DNA from: Caballeronia sordidicola
GTDB taxonomy: Bacteria; Pseudomonadota; Gammaproteobacteria; Burkholderiales; Burkholderiaceae
Reading direction: 5' to 3'
Assembly: GCF_001544455.2 (NCBI RefSeq)
Contig: NZ_FCOC02000024.1
Coordinates: 1-64,000 of the forward strand
Length of the DNA: 64,000 bases
Position numbers and translations under genes: made by a program. Below are positions 38,259 to 46,497 of this stretch, one piece after another (within the stretch, counting starts at the first letter, position 1; each line of letters opens with the position of its first letter). The notes beneath the pieces were generated by a model, which saw only the letters and a list, made by a program, of their open reading frames with translations, made no database searches and was not told where the DNA came from.

Positions 38259-38633
38259 ATGCAAATGAAAATCCAACTCCCGATGCTTGCTGCGGCACTC
38301 GCCGCCACGTTCAGCCTGAGCGCGCATGCCGCGCCGCCAATGGCCGCGAACGGCATGTACACCGACGCGAAGGGCATGACGCTTTATACCTTCGATAAAG
38401 ACACCGCCTCCGGCCCAAGCGCCTGTTCGGGCGGCTGCGCGCAGGCATGGCCGGCGGCGGCGGCCGATGCATCGGATCAACCGCAGGGCGACTGGACCGT
38501 CGTGTCCACCGCCGACGGCGGCAAACAATGGGCTTACAAGGGCAAGCGCGTGTACACGTTTGCAAAGGACGCCAAACCGGGCGACGCGAAAGGCGAAAAC
38601 TTCAAGGACGTCTGGCACACGGTCAAGCAATAA
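38259..38633 (+). CDS. secreted repeat protein, COG4315 type
   Basis: A 124-residue exported protein. Residues 1-25 form a signal peptide ending AHA. Two similar blocks follow: MYTDAKGMTLYTFDKD with CSGGCAQAWPA, and AYKGKRVYTFAKD with FKDVWHTVK. This is the YTFxKD secreted-repeat (Lipoprotein_15) family, found across proteobacteria and actinobacteria with no known function. The CSGGC pair may bind a metal or form a disulfide. It lies 120 bp ahead of the ECF sigma gene. An alternative start is the ATG two codons later. Confidence 0.87.
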   Translation: MQMKIQLPMLAAALAATFSLSAHAAPPMAANGMYTDAKGMTLYTFDKDTASGPSACSGGCAQAWPAAAADASDQPQGDWTVVSTADGGKQWAYKGKRVYTFAKDAKPGDAKGENFKDVWHTVKQ

Positions 38634-38753
38634 GGGCCGCATTAAAGCTGCATAAAGCTGCACGAGACCCGCATAAGGGCGCGAACGAGACCAACGACGA
38701 CGGCGGAACAAGTATCCGCACACCAAACCTGAACATGTGATGAGCCAAGGGCG

Positions 38754-39272
38754 TTGAGCTTCGATACCGATCTCGTTGGGATTCTGCCGCAGTTGCGGCG
38801 CTATGCGCGCGCGCTGACGGGCGATCGCGCCTGGGCGGACGACCTCGTGCAGGACGTCACCGAGCGCGCGCTCGGCCGGTCCAACGCTTTTCGCGTGGGC
38901 AGCAATCTGCGCGCGTGGCTCTTCACCATCATGCGCAATCTTTACATCGATCAATTGCGTGGCAGGCGGGATATTGCCGTGGACGACGAAACCGCGCCGT
39001 GGCGCCAGATGGCCGCTCCAGTTGGCGAAGTGGACGGTCTCGTGCTGCGCGACGTGCAACGCGCGCTATATTGTCTGCCGGTCGAACAGCGCGAAGTCAT
39101 GCTGCTCGTGTGCGTGGAGGACATGAGTTATCAGGAGGCGTCGGCGGTGCTGAACGTGCCGGCCGGAACGGTGATGTCGCGCCTTTCCCGCGCACGCGAG
39201 CACATGCGCGTATTGCTCGGTGAGGAACCTGGCCGCAAATCGGCATCGTTGAAAATCGTGAGTGGCACATGA
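38754..39272 (+). CDS. ECF-type RNA polymerase sigma factor
   Basis: A 172-residue sigma-70 relative. Region 2 (ADDLVQDVTERALGR, then LRAWLFTIMRNLYIDQLRGRR) and region 4 (CLPVEQREVMLLVCVEDMSYQEASAVLNVPAGTVMSRLSRAREHMR) are both complete. The only start in frame near the homology is TTG at 38754, with AAGG close by. Its stop overlaps the anti-sigma start as ATGA. It probably directs transcription of envelope or redox stress genes, which is inferred from neighbours. Confidence 0.92.
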   Translation: MSFDTDLVGILPQLRRYARALTGDRAWADDLVQDVTERALGRSNAFRVGSNLRAWLFTIMRNLYIDQLRGRRDIAVDDETAPWRQMAAPVGEVDGLVLRDVQRALYCLPVEQREVMLLVCVEDMSYQEASAVLNVPAGTVMSRLSRAREHMRVLLGEEPGRKSASLKIVSGT

Positions 39273-40063
39273 CTAAACCCGAACAGCCGGAACACCCGGA
39301 ATCGAACGCTTCAGCCGATGAGCTGCGAGCGCTGTCGGCGTTTATCGACGATGAATCGACGGACGCCGAGCGCGCCGAGACCGCCGCGCGCATTGCCCGC
39401 GATCCTGCCAGCGCCGCGACCGTGGCGGCGTATCGCGCGCAGGACAACGCGTTGCGCGCCTTGTTCGCCGCGACTACCGATCAGGAACCGCAAGTGGTCG
39501 TCGTGCGCCCGCGCCGCCGTTATCTCATGGCGGCGAGCTGGCTGGCGGTGGGAATTGCGTGCGGATTCCTGATGCACATGCTGCTGCCGGTGATCGATCG
39601 CGACCGGCCGGCGCCGACATTCGCGCAGCGCGCGGATATTGCTTATGCGGTGTACGCGCCCGAACAGCGGCATGCGGTGGAAGTGGCTGCGTCGCAGGAA
39701 GATCACCTGGTGACGTGGCTTTCCAAGCGGCTCAACCGGACGCTGACCATTCCGTCGCTGCACGAATATGGATTTGAACTGGTAGGCGGCCGCTTGTTGC
39801 CGGGCGAGGACGGACCGGCCGCGCAATTCATGTATCAGAACGCCAGCGGCGAGCGCCTCACGCTTTACATGACGAGCAGCACGGGCAAGCGCCGCGAGGA
39901 ATACGCCATCCGCATGCTGCGCGACGGCGCGCGGCGCACGTTCTACTGGACCACGGAACAAGCGGGTTATGCGTTATCGGGCCAGATTGGCGAGGCGAAG
40001 TTGCGGGCCATCACCTTCGATACCTGCGCCGCGCTAGGCGGCGATCCGAAAAAATGGCAGTGA
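39269..40063 (+). CDS. membrane anti-sigma factor
   Basis: A 264-residue single-pass protein. The cytoplasmic N-terminus (DELRALSAFIDDESTDAERAETAARIARDP) is the usual short anti-sigma segment that clamps the sigma factor. A transmembrane helix lies near residues 88-107 (YLMAASWLAVGIACGFLMHML), and the remaining about 155 residues would be periplasmic. No zinc-binding HxxxCxxC is present. Start overlap with the sigma gene supports the pairing. Loss or binding of the periplasmic domain would be the signal. Confidence 0.88.
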   Translation: MTKPEQPEHPESNASADELRALSAFIDDESTDAERAETAARIARDPASAATVAAYRAQDNALRALFAATTDQEPQVVVVRPRRRYLMAASWLAVGIACGFLMHMLLPVIDRDRPAPTFAQRADIAYAVYAPEQRHAVEVAASQEDHLVTWLSKRLNRTLTIPSLHEYGFELVGGRLLPGEDGPAAQFMYQNASGERLTLYMTSSTGKRREEYAIRMLRDGARRTFYWTTEQAGYALSGQIGEAKLRAITFDTCAALGGDPKKWQ

Positions 40064-40101
40064 GAATCAACGACCAGCAAACAATAAGCAGGGAAGACAA
40101 G

Positions 40102-40659
40102 ATGCACAGTTTTCGACGCAGCACGCTGCTCCGTTTCATGACGATATGCGCAGGGATCGGCCTGAGTTGCGCCGCCCTCGCCGATGAACGATTCACCCTG
40201 AGCTCACCCACGTTTTCCGATAACGCCACCCTCGATTCGCGTCACGCGGCGAGCGCTCAGGATTGCGGCGGCGGGAACGTCTCGTTGCCGCTTGCGTGGC
40301 GCAACGCGCCGCAGGGCACCAAAAGCTTTGCCGTGACAATTTACGATCCCGATGGCGCCAAGGGGCTGGGCATCGTGCATTGGGTCTTGTACGGCATTCC
40401 GGCGTCCGTCACCACGCTTGCAGAAGGCGGGCCGCCGCCTGCGGGGAGCATTGGCGGGATCAACCGGACGGGGAAAAATGGCTATTACGGACCCTGTCCG
40501 CCGCGTGGCGATGCACCTCATCATTATGTGGTGCAGGCCTACGCGCTCGATATTGCCGGGGACGCCATGCCAGCCGCGCTCACTCGCGACACGCTGATTG
40601 CCGCGATGAAGGATCACGTGCTGGCATCGTCGAGCATGGTGGTTCGCTACGCTCGCTGA
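40102..40659 (+). CDS. YbhB/YbcL-type PEBP family protein, exported
   Basis: A 185-residue phosphatidylethanolamine-binding-protein relative. The signal peptide covers residues 1-27 (ending CAALA), then FTLSSPTFSDNATLDSRHA, AVTIYDPDGAKGLGIVHWVLYGIP and GPCPPRGDAPHHYVVQAYALD carry the family ligand site (DPD, H-W, PPxGxxHHY). The ligand is unknown. The start is MHSFRRS at 40102, preceded by AGGGAAG, and the longer frame overlapping the anti-sigma gene is rejected. It follows the anti-sigma gene by 38 bp and may be part of the same operon. Confidence 0.9.
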   Translation: MHSFRRSTLLRFMTICAGIGLSCAALADERFTLSSPTFSDNATLDSRHAASAQDCGGGNVSLPLAWRNAPQGTKSFAVTIYDPDGAKGLGIVHWVLYGIPASVTTLAEGGPPPAGSIGGINRTGKNGYYGPCPPRGDAPHHYVVQAYALDIAGDAMPAALTRDTLIAAMKDHVLASSSMVVRYAR

Positions 40660-40683
40660 GATGTAACCCCGGCCTCGCGGCGT

Positions 40684-42192
40684 TCAGGCTTCGTCCGCCG
40701 CCGCAAGTCCCGCGCGCGTCTGCACGCCCCACGCGCGCGAACGTCCGAGAAAGTCCACCCAGCCCAGCGCCGCGCCCGTGTGGCGCAGCAACTGGAACGT
40801 GAACGGCTCGACGACCGCCGACACCACCGCCATCCACAAGCTCGATCCAGCGGTGTCGCCGGTCCATCGGCGATACAGGTGCACGGTCCACAGGTGGAAC
40901 GCGAAATCGAGCAGGATCTTTGCTCCGATCACGCTGAAAATAGGCAGCACGACAGCGCCGCGCCGTTCCACGATAAACCCGATCAGCAACGCAAACGCCG
41001 TCAGGCCGTAGATTGGCTGCAAGGTATCGAACGCCTTGACAGGCAGCATCAGCAGGCCGAGCGTGCCGTATCGGCGATTGCCGGTCATGTCGCGGTTCCA
41101 GTATTGCGTTTGCAGGAAACCCGCGAACCAGCGGCGGCGTTGACGCATGAAACCGCTGAACGAACTTGGCGCGTCCGTGATCGCGTGCGCGTTGCCCACC
41201 ACGCGCACATCCCAGTCGAGGCCGTGATCCACGGCATGACGTCGTAACCGGTGAATCAGTTCGTAATCTTCGACAAGACATTCGGCATCGAAACCGCCGA
41301 CCGCGACCAGCGCATCGCGCCTGAACGAAGCAAACGCACCCGAAATCAGCAGCAAGCTGTCGGCGCGCATCCATGCAAACCGCGAGATGAAGTTGCGGAT
41401 GTATTCGTAGGTTTGAAACCACTGAAAAAAGCGCCCGCTGAGCGTCTTGCTGCACACCGGAACCAGAATGCCCGCCGCCGCCACGAGGTTCGGACGCGCA
41501 GCGAACGCGCTGCGCATGGCGAGAATGGCGTCGTCGGCGAGCCGTGTATCGGCGTCGCAGGTCATCACGATCGGCGTGCTGATCTTTTCGATAGCCGCGT
41601 TCAGCGCCCGCGCTTTTCCGCCGTGCGCAACACGCAGCCAGAACAGATTTGGATACGTGGACGACGCCGCGCTCAACTCGCCTTCCGCCGGCTTGACCAG
41701 GCCGAAACGCTGCGTGAGAAGCTCAGCGGTGGCATCGGTTGAACCATCGTCGGCAATCACGATTTGCGCCGCGCTGTGGGTTTGCCCAAGCAACTTGGCG
41801 AGCGTGTTCGGCAACACGGCGGCTTCATTGTGCGAAGCCACGATCACGCCGAGCGCGGGTAACCCGTGTTCGAGCTGCTGCCGGTCGAGCGGCTTGGGCC
41901 GCTTCACCAGCGTCCAGGACTTCGCTCCAACGAACATCAGCAATAAAGTGTCGTAGACAACGTAGGCAATCCCCGTTGACCATGCAACCACGCCGTGCAG
42001 GAAAAACGCGCGGGCGAACAGCACGAGCCAGAGCACGATCACGCTGCCGTGAATCAGCACGCTGGCGAGCGTGACCGGGCGCGGGGCAATGCGGGGCGAT
42101 GCTTTTGCGAGCGCCGCTTCGAGGGAACTTTGTGTTGATCGCGCCGCGTGTTTCGGTGCGATCGCTGGTGCGGCCTTGAGTTCCATGTCCAT
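40684..42192 (-). CDS. membrane GT2-family glycosyltransferase
   Basis: A 502-residue processive-type glycosyltransferase. Two N-terminal helices precede the catalytic domain with VIVASHNEAAVLP, IADDGSTDAT, TCDADTR, VEDYEL and QRRRW (D, DxD, ED and QxxRW motifs), followed by C-terminal helices. This is the arrangement of cellulose, chitin and PgaC-type synthases. No export or c-di-GMP partners are adjacent, so the polymer is unknown. The ATG at 42192 shares one base with the cytochrome b561 stop (TGATG), so translation is coupled. Confidence 0.9.
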   Translation of the reverse strand: MDMELKAAPAIAPKHAARSTQSSLEAALAKASPRIAPRPVTLASVLIHGSVIVLWLVLFARAFFLHGVVAWSTGIAYVVYDTLLLMFVGAKSWTLVKRPKPLDRQQLEHGLPALGVIVASHNEAAVLPNTLAKLLGQTHSAAQIVIADDGSTDATAELLTQRFGLVKPAEGELSAASSTYPNLFWLRVAHGGKARALNAAIEKISTPIVMTCDADTRLADDAILAMRSAFAARPNLVAAAGILVPVCSKTLSGRFFQWFQTYEYIRNFISRFAWMRADSLLLISGAFASFRRDALVAVGGFDAECLVEDYELIHRLRRHAVDHGLDWDVRVVGNAHAITDAPSSFSGFMRQRRRWFAGFLQTQYWNRDMTGNRRYGTLGLLMLPVKAFDTLQPIYGLTAFALLIGFIVERRGAVVLPIFSVIGAKILLDFAFHLWTVHLYRRWTGDTAGSSLWMAVVSAVVEPFTFQLLRHTGAALGWVDFLGRSRAWGVQTRAGLAAADEA

Positions 42193-42794
42193 CACGGCAC
42201 CATCCGCGAAATGACCGACTTACGGTCGATCCATTGATGCTTGAGCGCGCCGCCGACGTGCATGGCGAAAAGTGCATAAAGCGCGTAACCGAGCCACGCG
42301 TGCAATGCGCCAAAGCGATCGTGCAGCGTGTCTTTCAGCGCCGGATCGAGGTTCATCACGTAGCCAATGCGCGGCCACGGGATCAGGCCGAACAGGTGCA
42401 TGGGATGCGTGGCCGCCCCGTTCCACGCCGAATCGTGCAGCCAGCCAGAGAGCGGCAACCCGATCATCAGCAGATACAGCAGGAAATGCGCAATATGCGC
42501 GGCGACGTGCTCCCACTTCGGGAACGTCCGGGGAAGCGGCGGCGGCCGATGCGACACGCGCCACAAAATGCGCAGCAGCACCAGCCCAAGCACCGTGATG
42601 CCAATGGATTTGTGCGTGTCCACAATGGGCCGGATCCAGTTCTCCGGAAACGATTCCGCGGTCAGTCCAAGAACGACGTTGCAAATGATCAGCAAGGCGA
42701 CCAGCCAGTGCAGGACCATTGCGGTGCGCGTGTAGCGCAGCGGCGCCTCGGTTTCGGGCAGCTTTGACGCCACGTTCGTAGCTTGCGTGGACAT
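42192..42794 (-). CDS. cytochrome b561
   Basis: A 200-residue di-haem membrane protein that passes electrons from quinol, with four helices. RYTRTAMVLHWLVALLI (haem histidine in helix 1), THKSIGITVLGLVLLRILWR, HIAHFLLYLLMIGLPLSGWL and HAWLGYALYALFAMHVGGALKH give four candidate haem-ligand histidines. GGAG lies five bases before the ATG. It leads a two-gene unit with a GT2 glycosyltransferase, an unusual partner. Confidence 0.92.
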   Translation of the reverse strand: MSTQATNVASKLPETEAPLRYTRTAMVLHWLVALLIICNVVLGLTAESFPENWIRPIVDTHKSIGITVLGLVLLRILWRVSHRPPPLPRTFPKWEHVAAHIAHFLLYLLMIGLPLSGWLHDSAWNGAATHPMHLFGLIPWPRIGYVMNLDPALKDTLHDRFGALHAWLGYALYALFAMHVGGALKHQWIDRKSVISRMVP

Positions 42795-43003
42795 TGGAAC
42801 TCCGTGCGGAAATGGGGTTGTTCGAGCGTTTTTTATTCGGCGGTTCTGCTACACCGTTGCACTTGATTCGCGCATGCAGCGTTGCAGGACGACACCCATC
42901 AAACGCGCCATCACGACCATTTATTCCCTGGCATTTCGCCAATTCTGAGGGAAAACACGGAGTTATGCCTGCACCGGCTTTATCGGGCGCGGCGCGGAAA
43001 ATT

Positions 43004-43957
43004 TCACGCCGTTACAGCCCGCGTTGACTCCGCCGATACAAATTCCAGAACCGATTGCGCAAACCGCGCCGCCGCCGGGTTGGCGGAATGACGGTGCGTG
43101 ACGAGATGCAGCGGCGCGGAAAACGCCTCGTCGCCCGCAACCGCGCAATACACGACGCTTTCCTGCTGGTATCGCTGCATGGACGCCGGCACGAGCGTGA
43201 TGCCCGCGCCTGCCGCGACGAGGTTGATCGCGCTCGACATGCGCGGCACTTCGCTGACCACGTCCGGCTTGAAACCCGTCGCCTCGCACGCGCGGATGAA
43301 GTCGGCATACATGCCAGGCGCACCGGGACGCCGCACGAAAATGAAAGGCTCGCCAGCGAGGGCTTTCAATGGAACCTGTGGTTGCGCATCCTGCTTGCGT
43401 TGGCGCGGACCTTTTGGATGCGCCAGCAGCGCATGGCCGGCCGGCAGCACAAGCACCATGCGTTCCTCATGCAGCAGGTCGAAGCGCAGTTCGGCGGGCG
43501 TTTCTATAGGCTTGCGCAAAATGCCGGCATCGATACGCCCGCTCACCATCCGTTCGATAATCCCCGCCGCATTGATCTCGTTCAAATCGATGGCGATATC
43601 CGGATGTGTCGCGCGAAACTGGCGGATCGCGGCCGTTGCAAGCGGATGGAACGCTGCCGAACTCGTCAGCGCGAGTCGCACCGATCCCAATTGCCCGTTC
43701 GCGACGCGGCGTGCGTTTGTGACGCCTCGGTCGAGCGCGTCGAGCACGGCTTGTGCATCGACAACAAAGGCCGCTCCCGCCGACGTCAGTTCGACACCGC
43801 GCGGCAACCGCGTGAAGAGCGCGAAACCAAGTTCCCGCTCCAGTTCCTGAATCTGCTGCGATAACGGCGGTTGCTGGATATGCAGCCGCGCCGCTGCGCG
43901 CGTGAACTGGCGTTCCTCCGCGACGGTCAGGAAATACCGCAGATGACGCAATTCCAT
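43004..43957 (-). CDS. LysR-family transcriptional regulator
   Basis: A 317-residue regulator. The helix-turn-helix covers residues 1-60 (MELRHLRYFLTVAEERQFTRAAARLHIQQPPLSQQIQELE), with a periplasmic-binding-like effector domain after residue 90. The N-terminus resembles the BenM/CatM-type group that senses aromatic acids (ELRHLRYFxAVAE). The ATG at 43957 has GGAG six bases upstream; two earlier in-frame starts are rejected. It is divergent from the MHS transporter across about 120 bp, the classical arrangement for control of that operon. Confidence 0.93.
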   Translation of the reverse strand: MELRHLRYFLTVAEERQFTRAAARLHIQQPPLSQQIQELERELGFALFTRLPRGVELTSAGAAFVVDAQAVLDALDRGVTNARRVANGQLGSVRLALTSSAAFHPLATAAIRQFRATHPDIAIDLNEINAAGIIERMVSGRIDAGILRKPIETPAELRFDLLHEERMVLVLPAGHALLAHPKGPRQRKQDAQPQVPLKALAGEPFIFVRRPGAPGMYADFIRACEATGFKPDVVSEVPRMSSAINLVAAGAGITLVPASMQRYQQESVVYCAVAGDEAFSAPLHLVTHRHSANPAAARFAQSVLEFVSAESTRAVTA

Positions 43958-44077
43958 GGCCATCTCCAATATTCATCAAGTATGGCAATGCTATCTCATA
44001 TGTATTTTACATTTGCCAACCTGTTTCGTACTCTTCGCTCAAATACAAATTAAATGCACAGAAGATTCAGGAGACGT

Positions 44078-45436
44078 ATGGAAACGACCTTTCCTTCAGG
44101 TTCGGACTCAGCCGCAGGCGGCTTTGCGTCGGCGTCCCCGCTGAGCAAATCGCAAATTCGCCGCGCCGTGCTGGCGTCCGTGATCGGCAACGGGCTGGAG
44201 TGGTTCGATTTCCTCATCTACGGGTACTTCGCCAAGATCATCGCGCACGTGTTTTTCCCGGTCGGCAACACGGTGCTTTCAACCACGCTGACGCTTGGGA
44301 CATTTGCGGTCGGCTTTATTGTGCGGCCGCTCGGCGGAATTGCGATTGGCGCCTATGCGGACCGCGTCGGCCGCCGGCGCACGCTTTCCATGCTGATCCT
44401 GCTGATGGCCGCAAGCACGTTGCTGATGGGTCTGACGCCGGGATATTCGACCATTGGCATTGCCGCGCCGCTGCTCGTTTTGCTTGCGCGCGTGCTGCAA
44501 GGTTTGTCGGTTGGCGGCGAGTTCGCTACCGCCGCCGCGATGCTCACCGAGTACGCCCCGCGCGGCAAGAAAATGTTCTTCGGCAGCTTTCAGATGACGT
44601 CGCAGGGAGTGGCGCTGCTGCTGTCGTCGGCGTGCGGTTATTTGCTGACGACGAATCTCGATCGTGCATCGCTTGAATCGTGGGGCTGGCGCCTGCCGTT
44701 CCTGCTCGGCGCGCTGGTCGGGCCGGTCGGGTTCTATATCCGGCACAAGGTCGCGGAGTCGCCGGAGTTCGTGGAATTGCGCGAACGGCTCGGCCATGCA
44801 CCGCGCCAGACCATTCGCGGCTTCTTCAAACAACACGGCGATGCCTCCTTGTGCGCGATGGGCGTAATCATCGTGGGGACGGCAACGAATTATCTGTGGC
44901 ACACGTTCTTGCCGCTTTACGTCGAGCGGCAGTTGCACCTGCCACTCAAGAACGCGTTGATGGGGACCGCGGTATCGGGACTGATCACCATTGTGGGATA
45001 TCCGCTTGCGGGGAAACTCGCGGATCGGATTGGCGCGTTTCGGCTGTTCTTTCCGGTGACCATTGTGTGGATCGTGATCGCGTATCCGCTGTTCGCGTGG
45101 GTGCTTGCTTCGCCCACGCCGGGACGCGTGTTCGCCGCGCAAATGGTCGCGACCGTCGTGCTCAGCCTGATGTCGGGGCCGCATCCCGGCATGCTTACCC
45201 AGCTTTTCCCCACGGCGACGCGCTCCACCGGCGTGGCGCTTTCGTACAACATCGCGGTCACCTTGTTTGGCGGCCTCGCGCCGCTGACCGTGTCCACGCT
45301 GATTACCGTGAGCGGATCGAACATTGTTCCGGCCTACTACCTGATTTTTGCAGGCGTCGTGTCGCTCGCGCTGGTCGGGCTGACCCGCTCCGGGCAGCGC
45401 CTGCGCCGCGATCCCGAAGCCATCGCGGCGGAATGA
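44078..45436 (+). CDS. MFS metabolite:H+ symporter (MHS family)
   Basis: A 452-residue uptake transporter with 12 hydrophobic helices. NGLEWFDFLIYGYFA in helix 1, RPLGGIAIGAYADRVGRRRTL (motif A), and LQGLSVGGEFATAAAMLTEYAP are the hallmarks of metabolite:proton symporters such as those for shikimate, citrate, alpha-ketoglutarate and aromatic acids. The ATG at 44078 has AGGAG four bases upstream. It is followed at one base by the hydrolase gene and then by a tannase-like gene, so the substrate may be an aromatic acid released from an ester (inference). Confidence 0.92.
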   Translation: METTFPSGSDSAAGGFASASPLSKSQIRRAVLASVIGNGLEWFDFLIYGYFAKIIAHVFFPVGNTVLSTTLTLGTFAVGFIVRPLGGIAIGAYADRVGRRRTLSMLILLMAASTLLMGLTPGYSTIGIAAPLLVLLARVLQGLSVGGEFATAAAMLTEYAPRGKKMFFGSFQMTSQGVALLLSSACGYLLTTNLDRASLESWGWRLPFLLGALVGPVGFYIRHKVAESPEFVELRERLGHAPRQTIRGFFKQHGDASLCAMGVIIVGTATNYLWHTFLPLYVERQLHLPLKNALMGTAVSGLITIVGYPLAGKLADRIGAFRLFFPVTIVWIVIAYPLFAWVLASPTPGRVFAAQMVATVVLSLMSGPHPGMLTQLFPTATRSTGVALSYNIAVTLFGGLAPLTVSTLITVSGSNIVPAYYLIFAGVVSLALVGLTRSGQRLRRDPEAIAAE

Positions 45437-45437
45437 A

Positions 45438-46451
45438 ATGACCTTGTTTTTTGGCAAACCCCGTAACGAACGACCCGTCAGCGCCGTTGGCAACGCGTGG
45501 TTGCGCGTTACCACGCCGCGCGGGACCGGCACGGTGCCGTTTTACCGTTCGATGGAAGAACGTGATGCGGCCGATATATCGCGCATCGTGATCCTGTTGC
45601 ACGGCCGTCTGCGCGATGCCGACGCTTATTTGCTCTCGGCGCAAAACGCGCTGGCGGCGGCACTGACCGATCCTGCCCGCACCTTGTTGCTGGTGCCGCA
45701 ATTTCTCGCCACCGCCGATATTGAAGCGCATGGCCTGCCAGCGGACGCGCTGCACTGGGAATGGACGTCATGGATGGGCGGCGACGACGCGCTCGGTCCT
45801 GCGCCGATCAGTTCCTTCGATGTCCTCGATGCGTTCATCGAACAATTCGCGGATCGCTCACGATATCCGGCGCTGCGGGATGTAGTCGTCGCGGGGCATT
45901 CGGGCGGCGCGCAGGTCGCGCACCGGTACGCAATCGTGGGCCGTGGATGCAGCGTGGCCGGCGTGCATTGCCGGTATGTGATCGCGAATCCATCGTCATA
46001 TGTGTACTTCGATTCCATGCGCCCCGACGCCGAGGGCGTATTGCGTCCAGCCAATACGGATGCGTGTTCCGGCGTGGACGACTGGAAATATGGCGTGCTG
46101 CACGCGCCGCGCTATGTGCAGCCTGCACAGTTCGACACGCTCGAACAACGCTACGCCGCCGCCGATGTGATCTACCTGCTCGGCCAGGAGGATTGCGATC
46201 CGCGTCATGAAGCACTCGACCTTTCCTGCTCCGCAGCTGCTCAAGGTCCGCACAGGCTGGCACGAGGACGTTCGTACTTCGCATACATCAAGTCGCGGCA
46301 CGAAGCGCTCGCTCATCAGTGCTGGGAAGTGCCGGGCGTAGGCCACAACGGCGCAGCGATGCTCGGCTCGCACGAAGGCGTGCGGGCGTTGTTCGGCGTG
46401 AAAAGGTCAGCACAAGCTCCGAACGCATCCACCGCCGGCGCGACGGACTGA
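45438..46451 (+). CDS. alpha/beta-hydrolase-fold protein
   Basis: A 337-residue protein. RIVILLHGRLRDA marks the oxyanion-hole strand, VVAGHSGGAQVAHRYA carries nucleophile S155, and PGVGHNGAAM near the end carries the likely catalytic histidine. No signal peptide is seen, so it is probably cytoplasmic. The sequence around DAYLLSAQNALAAA resembles predicted poly(3-hydroxybutyrate)-depolymerase-like or thioesterase-like hydrolases, but the substrate is not clear. It begins one base after the MHS stop. Confidence 0.82.
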   Translation: MTLFFGKPRNERPVSAVGNAWLRVTTPRGTGTVPFYRSMEERDAADISRIVILLHGRLRDADAYLLSAQNALAAALTDPARTLLLVPQFLATADIEAHGLPADALHWEWTSWMGGDDALGPAPISSFDVLDAFIEQFADRSRYPALRDVVVAGHSGGAQVAHRYAIVGRGCSVAGVHCRYVIANPSSYVYFDSMRPDAEGVLRPANTDACSGVDDWKYGVLHAPRYVQPAQFDTLEQRYAAADVIYLLGQEDCDPRHEALDLSCSAAAQGPHRLARGRSYFAYIKSRHEALAHQCWEVPGVGHNGAAMLGSHEGVRALFGVKRSAQAPNASTAGATD

Positions 46452-46497
46452 CCCGTTTTTGCAAGGCAGCAGTTCATAAACATACGGAGACAGCATC

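Noticed and set aside
43958-44077. LysR-type binding site (T-N11-A) between lysR and the MHS gene
   Set aside because: Several weak partial palindromes occur but none stands out, so no operator is assigned.
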